This document shows, piece after piece, positions 8,343 through 14,226 of a stretch of 14,226 nucleotides of DNA. The position numbers and the translations under genes are program-made. Origin of the DNA: CAVPRW01 sp046727435 [NCBI: bacterium] (GTDB taxonomy: Bacteria > Tectomicrobia > Entotheonellia > J063). The notes below the pieces were generated by a model. It searched no databases and was not told where the DNA came from. It worked only from the letters and a program-made list of their open reading frames with translations. The number at the start of each line of letters is the position of its first letter. The stretch's first letter is position 1. The stretch spans positions 1 to 14,226 of the forward strand of contig JBKPCR010000187.1 in NCBI GenBank assembly GCA_046727435.1. The letters run 5' to 3'.

Positions 8343-9800
8343 TCAGCCGCCCGTGGAGCGAATGATTTCCCTCAGCCTGCCGGCGGTCATCCCCTCTGAC
8401 TCGGGTAAAGTCTCGTCTTGCCCATATGCGCTCAACAGCGCCAGCGCGTTCGCAAGGTGCTTGTGTGATTCTTTGAGCCGGCCTTGTCGCCGGGTGAGGG
8501 TGCCCAGGGCAAAATGCGCCAGCACGAAATGCTGGTCAAGGTAAAGCGCCCGCTTGAGCGATTGCATGGCCTCTGCTACTTGGCCCTGCTCTTGGAGTAT
8601 CGTGGCGAGGAGGTAGTGGTAGCCTGGGTTGAGCTTATCGGCGGCCACGGCTTTTTCGCACCACGCCAGCGCAACGGAGAGTTGGCCCTCGTTGGCGGAG
8701 ACGCGTGCCAACTGCGCCAGTGCCCGTGCGCCCGCCGAGTTCTCTGACCGCCGCGTCCCGAGTGATTCCGCCGCCTCCGCAGCATGACCTTGCTCGTACA
8801 GCTTCGCGGCCCCCGGATACGGAGCTGCGCGTGAGGCTTCGATCTTCGATAGCTCCTCTGCCGCGGGAAACGCAGCATCGGCGGTGCCGTCAAGCGGCGT
8901 ACCAGGGAGGCGTAACTCCCATTCTGCCACTCTCCCGGTCTCTGTTGCTTCGATGTGCGGTTTTCGGTAGAGGATTAGATCCGGAAAATTGACTGTCTCA
9001 AACTGTGCAAAGAGTACGTGCGAGGTCTCACTCGGGCTGACGAGAAGCCAGCCACCGGGCATAAGAGCGCGGTAAAGCTTGTGGATAACTTCTTTCGCCT
9101 TTTCGGGGGTGAAATACATCAGCACATTACGGCAAAAAATGATGTCCATCGCATTGGTGTTGTTCAGGAGTGAAGGATAGGTATCGTCCGCCAAATTGAG
9201 CGCGGAGAACGTCACCATCTGCTTAATATGGGGGAGAATTGCCCAGTCATTCCCCTTGGTTCTTGTGAAATATCGCTCTTTGATCCCTCGGGGGATACCG
9301 CGAAATGACCACTCGTTGTAGACACCTTCTGCGCCCCTTTGCTGAAAGCGCGGGTGAATATCCGTTGCCAAAATCATGAGATGCCAATCCGGCAGATCAG
9401 GGATCATCTTGCTGAGCAGGATGGCGATGGAATATGGCTCCTCGCCCGTGCAGCAGCCGGCGCTCCAAATTCTCAAACGCTGTTCGCTGCCCCGGCGGCA
9501 GTGCATGAGTTCCGGAAGAATGTGCGTTTCGAGCCTGGCGAAAGTTTTGGGCTCGCGGAAGAAATAGGTTTCGCCCACGGTCAGATGGCTTGCCAGCGTG
9601 GCGATCTGGCTCTGTGTCAGCGGTGCTGACACAAGCCATTGGATGCACGATGCGGCGTCGTGAAAACCAAACTCCCGAGCAGCCACGCCGATCACCCGTT
9701 CGAGATCCCGCCAGCGGGCTCTCGGAAAGTGTAAGCCCATCTGCGCTGTGACGAAGGCGCTAAGCTGTGACAACAGCGGGTCTGCAAGGTTGTGATTCAT
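8343..9800 (-). CDS. cheR: CheR receptor methyltransferase with C-terminal TPR region
   Basis: A 485-residue protein that transfers methyl groups from S-adenosylmethionine to receptor glutamates. CheR helical and catalytic regions cover about 1-285. Motifs seen are LTVGETYFFREP (73-84), the SAM-binding SAGCCTGEEPYSIA (113-126), ATDIHP (145-150) and IIFCRNVLMYF (220-230). A linker of about 65 residues leads to two to three TPR-like helical repeats (about 355-458), with PGYHYLLATILQEQGQVAEA as the clearest. A GMTAGRLREII tail closes the protein. TPR-bearing CheR proteins such as WspC and FrzF use the repeats to control activity or localisation. Here this may substitute for the tethering pentapeptide that the neighbouring receptor lacks. 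ATG at 9800 is preferred; a TTG at 9815 would add five residues, and neither has a strong ribosome-binding site. The gene looks intact. Confidence 0.92.
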   Translation of the reverse strand: MNHNLADPLLSQLSAFVTAQMGLHFPRARWRDLERVIGVAAREFGFHDAASCIQWLVSAPLTQSQIATLASHLTVGETYFFREPKTFARLETHILPELMHCRRGSEQRLRIWSAGCCTGEEPYSIAILLSKMIPDLPDWHLMILATDIHPRFQQRGAEGVYNEWSFRGIPRGIKERYFTRTKGNDWAILPHIKQMVTFSALNLADDTYPSLLNNTNAMDIIFCRNVLMYFTPEKAKEVIHKLYRALMPGGWLLVSPSETSHVLFAQFETVNFPDLILYRKPHIEATETGRVAEWELRLPGTPLDGTADAAFPAAEELSKIEASRAAPYPGAAKLYEQGHAAEAAESLGTRRSENSAGARALAQLARVSANEGQLSVALAWCEKAVAADKLNPGYHYLLATILQEQGQVAEAMQSLKRALYLDQHFVLAHFALGTLTRRQGRLKESHKHLANALALLSAYGQDETLPESEGMTAGRLREIIRSTGG

Positions 9801-9847
9801 GAGTGTCTTTGACAAGCCGGTGGCCGGCTTCGGGTTTGGTGTTTTCC

Positions 9848-10300
9848 CTATTGCAGCGCTGCAGCCAGGGTTTGTTCTTCTTCAAGGGACAGCAACGTAT
9901 CGAGGTCGTGAATGAGAATCAGGCCGTCTTCAAGCTTGATCACGCCTTCTACATACTCCAAGCCAGGCAGTATCTCCTCGGCAGTAATCACGGCTTGCGC
10001 CGAGCCTTCCACGATGCCGGTGACCGCATCCAGTGCGAGCGCCACCGTGCGTCTTGCCGTACGAGCAATGAGCAGGTGATCGCTCAGGCGGATGTCGCGC
10101 GCCGGCAAGCGGAAGCGCCTGCGGATATCGACGACGGGAATGATCCGGCCTTGGGCGTTGATCACGCCGAGCACGATCTGCGGTGCTTGCGGCAGTAGGG
10201 TGACTTCAACCATACGCACCACTCTTTCAACCGCGGCAAGCTGCAACGCATAACGTTGGTCATCCATGGTAAAGACCACAAGCTGATGCGCTGGGTCCAT
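9848..10300 (-). CDS. cheW: CheW-type coupling protein
   Basis: A 150-residue minimal CheW. It begins HQLVVFTMDDQRYALQLAAV and continues with VINAQGRIIPVVDIRRRF and LALDAVTGIVE, matching the two five-stranded barrels of the family with no extra domain. It couples receptors to CheA and, with the longer CheW at 7698-8291, gives the cluster two coupling proteins, as Wsp systems have WspB and WspD. ATG at 10300 has AGGAGG eleven bases upstream, which is slightly far. A GTG at 10321 would place that site inside the gene, so the ATG is preferred. The stop lies 47 bases before the cheR ATG. All conserved core segments are present. Confidence 0.92.
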   Translation of the reverse strand: MDPAHQLVVFTMDDQRYALQLAAVERVVRMVEVTLLPQAPQIVLGVINAQGRIIPVVDIRRRFRLPARDIRLSDHLLIARTARRTVALALDAVTGIVEGSAQAVITAEEILPGLEYVEGVIKLEDGLILIHDLDTLLSLEEEQTLAAALQ

Positions 10301-10337
10301 ACGATGTTTCGCCTCCTGCACGGCTTGTTGCCCGGTC

Positions 10338-10715
10338 CTAGTTCACAGTGGATTCGCCCAGGACTTCCTGGACCTTTTCCAGCAACTCCAGTGGGCTAAA
10401 CGGTTTGACCAGGTAGGCATGAACCCCCAAGGCACGCCCCTGCGCTTTGTCCGTTTCCTGACCCTGAGCCGTCAGCATAATGATGGGAATGTGCGCGGTC
10501 GCCGGGTCTTGACGTAGGGTTTGGGCCACTTCGATGCCGCTCAGGCCTGGCATTCTCCAGTCCAGGATGAGAAGGTCGGGGGACTCCTGATGGGCCAGGT
10601 GCAGGGCGGCGGAACCGTCTGCGGCTTCGAGGATACGGCAGTGGGGGTCAGCCAGGGTGGTGTGGACCAGCAGCCGCACAGGGGCTTCATCATCAACAAG
10701 CAGAATGGTCTTCAT
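10338..10715 (-). CDS. Single-domain response regulator (CheY-like)
   Basis: A 125-residue protein made of one receiver domain with no output domain. All key residues are present: D8 and D9, phosphoacceptor D52 (LILDWRMP), T82 (IIMLTAQ) and K104 (YLVKPFSPLELL). A strong AGGAGGGGAGC ribosome-binding site precedes ATG at 10715. The gene lies between the hybrid kinase and the first cheW. It is the only intact free-standing receiver in the cluster, so it may be the phosphorylated output of CheA or of the adjacent kinase. CheY-like proteins act by binding a partner, and that partner is not visible here. It lacks features that would prove flagellar-motor binding, and no motor genes are nearby. A damaged relative lies at 13874-14050. 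Confidence 0.93.
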   Translation of the reverse strand: MKTILLVDDEAPVRLLVHTTLADPHCRILEAADGSAALHLAHQESPDLLILDWRMPGLSGIEVAQTLRQDPATAHIPIIMLTAQGQETDKAQGRALGVHAYLVKPFSPLELLEKVQEVLGESTVN

Positions 10716-10731
10716 GCTCCCCTCCTACCAA

Positions 10732-10803
10732 CTACCTGACAGCCTGGATCAAATACTCCAACCTAGCCTGCTCCTTGCGTACCAGGGAGGCCAGGCATTG
10801 CTT
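10732..10803 (-). pseudogene. Out-of-frame receiver tail behind the hybrid kinase
   Basis: The hybrid kinase frame runs out in low-sense residues after ILLVEDDQASAQL. The frame shifted by one base, from 10803, instead reads KQCLASLVRKEQ and then ARLEYLIQAVR before TAG at 10734-10732. KQCLASL would fit receiver helix 1, and LVRKEQARLEYLIQ could be receiver strand 5 with its conserved Lys plus helix 5. The reading is that the head and tail of a C-terminal receiver were joined by an internal deletion, with a frame change. This is inferred from a very short stretch. Confidence 0.35.
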
Positions 10804-12718
10804 GTAGCTGGGCGGATGCCTGGTCGTCTTCGACCAGCAAAATATCCGTCGTCCCGGCGGTAACGGCCTCCGGAGTGACGATGGCGTGCAGGGCTTGGTC
10901 GGCGACGGGCAGGGTAAAAAAGAAGGTGCTGCCCTGGCCGAGCGTGCTCTCCACCCAGACTTGCCCGCCGTGGGCTTCGACGATCTCCTTGACTAACGCC
11001 AGCCCCAGCCCCGTGCCACCGATATGACGTGTCTCTGGATTATTCACCCGGAAAAATTTGCTGAACAGGCTGGGCACGGCTTCGGGCGGAATCCCCATCC
11101 CCTGATCTGCCACCTGCACCTCGATGTGTGCTCCCTTTTGCCGCACTCTTACTGTCACCTCGCCCCCACGCGTGGAAAACTTCACGGCGTTGGAGAGCAG
11201 GTTCGAGAGCACCTGGCGGAGGCGATCCGGCTCGGCCCGTACCGGTGGCAGGCTGTCAGGCACCTCAAGACGCCAGGTGTGCTTTTCATCTCCCTCGCTG
11301 AACAGGGCGACGGTCTCGCGCAAGAGCGGCACTATCTCAATGCTTTGAAAGTCATAGGCCTGTCGCCCCGCCTCCATACGTTGGAGGTCTAGAAAATCGT
11401 TGATGAGATCGGTCAAACGGAGCGCCTCATTGTGGATAATGGTCAAAAACTCGCCCTGTTTCTCCGGTGTGAAGTCGCGATTCAGCATAAGCTCGGCGAA
11501 ACCGCGCAGACTAGTCATCGGGGCGCGTAGCTCATGGCTGACGGTGGAGATCAACTCGTCCTTCAGACGATCCACTTCCTTCCGCTGGGTGATGTCGCGT
11601 GCGACGGCGGTGAACATCCGCCGGTGGCCTAGGCACATCTCGCTTACGGCAAGCTCGAGCGGGAACGTTGAACTGTCTTTTCGTCGTCCCGTCACCTCCT
11701 GCCCGATGTCGATGCGCTCGGCGTTGTCAGGGCGCAGAGCATTGCTGAGAGCGCTATCGTGCTCACCGTGGTGGAGATTGGGCACTAACATCTTAACGTG
11801 CTGCCCGATGATCTCGGCGGGTGTGTAGCCAAAGATCCGCTCTGCGGCAGGATTGTATGACTCGACAAGGCCGCGTTCGTCGATCGTCAGAATACCGTCG
11901 ACCACGTGATCCAGGATCGCACGCAAGCGCGTCTCACTTTGCCGCAACGCCTCCTCAACCCGCTGGCGCTCAGCGATTTCAGTTCGCAATTCCTGATTGG
12001 CGTGGGCCAGCTCGGCGGTTCGTGCCTGAACCCGCATTTCCAACTCGTCGCGAGCCTTTTGTAGTGCCTCCTCTGCCCGCTTGCGCTCTTCGATTTCCGC
12101 TTGCAGCGCAGCGGTCCTCTCCGCCACCTTTTCTTCCAGGTGTTCGTTCAGCCTCTGCAAAGCATCCCGTGCCGCGATCAGCTCAAAGTTCTGTTGGACG
12201 GCAGTCTCGTATGTGGAGAGCAGAAGATCAAGGATCTGTAGACGGTCCGAGGTGATAGAATATTGTTGGCCGGCAAAGAAGATCTCCACGCCCAGTTCCG
12301 TTTTCCCGCGCTTGCGCAGCTCGCGGTTGACAAGAATATACTCAATGCGCGAGAGCAGATATTTGTCATCGTAGGGCTTCACGATGAAATTATCCGCGCT
12401 GCACTCCAAACCTTTGACGAGATCTTTTGACTCGGAAAGGGAGGTCAACAGGATCACAGGAATGTCTTTGAGATGGGCGTCCGCCTTGATCTGCCGGCAG
12501 AGTTGGTAGCCATCCATTTCCGGCATCAGGACGTCGCTGATGACCATCAGCGGCTTGCGCTGACGTACGAAGGCGAGGGCTTCGCTGCCGTTTGTGGCGA
12601 TGGCAGCGCGGTAGTCATGCTGCTCGAGGATATGCTGCAGCTGCAGCGCCTGGGTGGGACTGTCCTCGACGATGAGGATTTCAACCGATCTGTCTTCAAA
12701 CTTTCCCGGGCTCTTCAT
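10763..12718 (-). CDS. REC-PAS-histidine kinase with truncated C-terminal receiver
   Basis: A 651-residue soluble sensor kinase with no membrane segment. Domain order: receiver at about 12-130 (E18, D19; phosphoacceptor D62 in SDVLMP; K114 in IVKPYD); a helical linker; coiled coil at about 175-260 (EIEERKRAEEALQ-type heptads); PAS at about 262-376; HisKA with H395 (VSHELRAP); HATPase with N507 and N510, DQGMGIP (538-544) and GGTGLGLA (567-574). The PAS resembles that of FixL: H320 (GEHDSAL) sits at the haem-ligand position, while the FixL Arg twenty residues later is Gln (Q340). A further receiver begins at about 625 (DILLVEDDQAS) but is cut to a stump. ATG at 12718 follows GAGG; it matches the start of the paralogous remnant at 2645, so the upstream ATG at 12775 is not favoured. 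The receiver can take phosphate from another kinase, perhaps CheA. Confidence 0.9.
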   Translation of the reverse strand: MKSPGKFEDRSVEILIVEDSPTQALQLQHILEQHDYRAAIATNGSEALAFVRQRKPLMVISDVLMPEMDGYQLCRQIKADAHLKDIPVILLTSLSESKDLVKGLECSADNFIVKPYDDKYLLSRIEYILVNRELRKRGKTELGVEIFFAGQQYSITSDRLQILDLLLSTYETAVQQNFELIAARDALQRLNEHLEEKVAERTAALQAEIEERKRAEEALQKARDELEMRVQARTAELAHANQELRTEIAERQRVEEALRQSETRLRAILDHVVDGILTIDERGLVESYNPAAERIFGYTPAEIIGQHVKMLVPNLHHGEHDSALSNALRPDNAERIDIGQEVTGRRKDSSTFPLELAVSEMCLGHRRMFTAVARDITQRKEVDRLKDELISTVSHELRAPMTSLRGFAELMLNRDFTPEKQGEFLTIIHNEALRLTDLINDFLDLQRMEAGRQAYDFQSIEIVPLLRETVALFSEGDEKHTWRLEVPDSLPPVRAEPDRLRQVLSNLLSNAVKFSTRGGEVTVRVRQKGAHIEVQVADQGMGIPPEAVPSLFSKFFRVNNPETRHIGGTGLGLALVKEIVEAHGGQVWVESTLGQGSTFFFTLPVADQALHAIVTPEAVTAGTTDILLVEDDQASAQLQAMPGLPGTQGAG

Positions 12719-12991
12719 AGGTCTGTCCTCGGTCTCATGAGCTTTCCAGGGATGAGGCCCGGATCGCGCTGTCATGCCTTGCTGATCTATGGCGCCTCAT
12801 CCCGGAGGCGAGCATAGACAACCTCAAACTCGCCGTGCCTGGCACAAGAATCCTTACAGTGCGGGTTGAGGTGAGGGACAGGGTACGCCCATGGCTGTGG
12901 AGACCAATGGCGCAGATCCCACACGGTCAAAGGCGGATGAGAAAACAACCATCCACGCCTAGTTGTCGAGTACAGGTACGGCGCCGTGCTC
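12719..12991. other. Gap of 273 bases inside the operon
   Basis: No recognisable gene lies on either strand. On the minus strand a few short open stretches exist, but none resembles a known protein. The one structure I see is the imperfect hairpin at 12787-12817, described separately. I found no good sigma-70 or sigma-54 promoter, though a gap this long within a run otherwise spaced by 11-51 bases leaves room for one. Confidence 0.5.
12787..12817 (-). repeat. Imperfect hairpin upstream of the hybrid kinase
   Basis: CTATG, one unpaired base, CGCCTC, six loop bases, GAGGCG, two unpaired bases, CATAG: eleven base pairs in two blocks. No run of T follows on either strand, so it is not a standard terminator. 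It would sit in the message between the two kinases, where it could affect processing or stability. The function is unknown. Confidence 0.4.
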
Positions 12992-13857
12992 CTATTGCTC
13001 GGTTTCGTCGGCTGGGAGCACTGCAGCGAGTTCGACGATGAAGGTTGCTCCCTTCCCGACTCCCGCACTCTCCGCCCGCATCCGGCCGCCATAGGCCTCG
13101 ACAATCGCACTCGCGAGGGCCAGATTGAGCCCTGTTCCCTGAGAGTGGTGCAGCACATCGGCGATGGTGAACGGCCGGAAAAGCTCCTGAGCTAACTCCG
13201 GCGGAAACCCCTGCCCACGATCGGCGATGGTCAGGGTCACCTTCTCCGTTGTCGCATGTAACCGGAGCTTGATGGATTTCTCTTGCTGAGAAAACGTCAG
13301 AGCGTTGTCCAGAAGAATGCGCACGACTCGGGCCAGGTCTTCTTCCTCCCCCCGCACGTGGTAGGGGACGCCGGACGAAAAGATCTGGAAATCCACCCCT
13401 GGGTCTGCCAGACCTGGGATAGTATCCGCAACCCACCGCACAACGCGGGTAAGATCCATGGTCGTTGCTGTCGCCAGGCGTGGGATCGCCAGCCAGTCAA
13501 AGTATTCCAGCCCTTTCTGGATGAATCCTTCGAGGCGCTCATAGCCGCTCCGAATCAGACCGATCACTTCGGCCTGCTCCTTCGGATCACCATGTGGATC
13601 GAGCATATCGACCGCAGTCATCGCGAATAGCGGAGTCCGCAACTCGTGGGAGATAAAGGTGAGGAACTCTGTCTTCAGGCGATCCAGGATTTGCAGTCTC
13701 GCATTGGCTGCGGCCAGCTCGCGGGCTTTTTGGCGTTCAGCGTCGCGAGGCGTTTGAGATCGCGCGCGTATAATGCCAGCTGGGAATTGGCCCTCTCCAA
13801 CTGGCGCTGCACCTCGGCGCTCGGCTCCGGGCCCTCGAGGATAGGCATGCTAGTCAC
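12992..13857 (-). pseudogene. Sensor histidine kinase, split by a one-base frameshift
   Basis: ATG at 13857, eight bases after GGAG, opens a frame reading QLERANSQLALYARDLKRLA and then losing family sense. From about 13748 the frame shifted by one base reads DAERQKARELAAANARLQIL, then FISHELRTPL, and runs to TAG at 12992. Together these make one kinase of about 288 residues with a coiled-coil start, HisKA (His in SHELRTP), HATPase N box (ILLDNAL), IADRGQG and QGTGLNLALA. Restoring one G so that GCGAC becomes GCGGAC near 13745-13750 would fuse the parts cleanly. There is no membrane segment and no sensory domain beyond the coil. It follows a receiver remnant, as though a regulator-kinase pair had been there. 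It may be a true pseudogene or a sequencing error; no internal start would restore the phospho-His. Confidence 0.8.
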
Positions 13858-13873
13858 TCCGTGGACATAGCGT

Positions 13874-14050
13874 TTACCCGGGAATTCCCTCGACTTTTTG
13901 CAGCAACTCTAATGGCCTGAACGGTTGCACCAAGTGCACCACGATGCGCACTACACATGCCTTTATGCCCAATCCGTTTTGCTGCCCGCCGGCCGTCCAC
14001 ATGACGATGGGGATGTGGGGGGTCAGCGGCTTGCCTTGCGATTGTCAGAG
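13874..14050 (-). pseudogene. C-terminal half of a decayed response regulator
   Basis: The frame ending in TAA at 13876-13874 reads PHIPIVMWTAGGQQ, then HLVQPFRPLELLQKV. This parallels AHIPIIMLTAQGQE and YLVKPFSPLELLEKV of the intact regulator at 10338-10715. The conserved receiver Lys is Gln here (VQPF for VKPF). An in-frame TGA at 14047-14045 sits where the intact protein has Arg, consistent with CGA changed to TGA. Everything upstream of 14050 that should encode the phosphoacceptor Asp is missing and is replaced by very AT-rich sequence. The remnant ends 16 bases before the ATG of the frameshifted kinase, so the two were probably an operon pair. It cannot work as a receiver. Confidence 0.72.
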
Positions 14051-14112
14051 AACAAATAAATTAAGATAATATTGATATTTGTTTTGATAACAGTCAATAA
14101 AATAGTTGAAGA
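14051..14112. promoter_or_regulatory. AT-rich island, possible leftward promoter
   Basis: I count only 10 G or C in bases 14051-14110, in sharp contrast to the GC-rich surroundings. It contains an 8-base inverted repeat (AACAAATA at 14051-14058 with TATTTGTT at 14076-14083) and TTGATA twice (14072-14077 and 14084-14089). On the minus strand TTGACT (14097-14092) and AATATT (14073-14068), 18 bases apart, could be -35 and -10 boxes for the operon. The island also ends exactly where the regulator remnant is cut, so it may instead be inserted or foreign DNA. Confidence 0.3.
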
Positions 14113-14226
14113 GGCATGCAACGACCGGTGTATATCACTGCGACGCCGTGTGCCCAGCGGGGCTACGGGATGCGATAGGATCCCAGAGGTCAGTCTTTAC
14201 GGACTCAACAGCCGGTTCTAAGGGAG
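14113..14226. other. Right edge, no gene recognised
   Basis: Nothing here can be identified. On the minus strand one frame is open from the window edge to a TGA at 14137-14135 (30 codons, including VESVKTDLWDPIASRS). It could be the tail of a gene lying outside the window, but it matches no family I know. There is no tRNA-like or clear terminator structure. Confidence 0.3.

Noticed and set aside
12787-12900. Minus-strand peptide ending GEFEVVYARLRDEAP in the gap between the kinases
   Set aside because: It looks mildly protein-like, but it is continuous only with a shadow frame of the neighbouring kinase, has no start site of its own, and matches no family I recognise.
13727-13731. Programmed -1 ribosomal slip at the A5 run (C AAA AAG) in the split kinase
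   Set aside because: The slip would give the right frame change, but the second frame already reads kinase-like (DAERQK) upstream of the A5 run. The shift point therefore lies earlier, near 13745-13750, where no slippery heptamer is present.
14116-14178. Small 20-codon plus-strand frame starting MQRPVYITAT after the AT-rich island
   Set aside because: The purine tract sits only one base from the ATG, the peptide matches nothing known, and a frame of this length is expected by chance.

Overview
The window comes from a GC-rich, Gram-negative-type bacterium. The genus cannot be fixed from sequence alone. An FrzE/WspE-style CheA fused to a receiver, beside argG, rmuC and a beta-hydroxyacid dehydrogenase, would fit a soil or sediment lineage such as Methylomirabilota, Nitrospirota or a deltaproteobacterium, but this is only a guess.

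Layout. Positions 1-2445 read rightward: the last codons of argG (argininosuccinate synthase), rmuC, and an NAD(P)-dependent dehydrogenase of the 3-hydroxyisobutyrate dehydrogenase family. From about 14050 down to 2535 everything reads leftward as one long operon-like run. In transcription order it holds: a decayed response regulator; a frameshifted histidine kinase; a REC-PAS-histidine kinase; a single-domain CheY-like regulator; CheW; CheR with a TPR tail; a second CheW; a membrane chemoreceptor (MCP); CheA-REC; CheB; and the nonsense-truncated start of another REC protein. The two transcription units converge near 2445-2663.

How it works together. MCP, two CheWs, CheA-REC, CheR-TPR and CheB form a complete chemosensory core of the Wsp/Frz type, which usually controls something other than flagellar rotation. 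No flagellar gene and no GGDEF output gene is present. The only intact stand-alone receiver is the CheY-like protein at 10338-10715, so it is the best candidate output. The hybrid kinase beside it carries a PAS domain with FixL-like features, including a histidine at the haem-ligand position, and could add a second, redox or gas-related input.

Most notable. The chemosensory core is intact, but the kinase and receiver genes around it are broken in four places: a nonsense codon after REC strand 1 (2577-2579), a gutted C-terminal REC in the hybrid kinase (10732-10846), a one-base frameshift in the upstream kinase (about 13745-13750), and a half receiver cut off at a 17% GC island (13874-14050). 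This looks like a signalling cluster whose output arm is being lost or rewired. One or more of the lesions could instead be sequencing or assembly errors.
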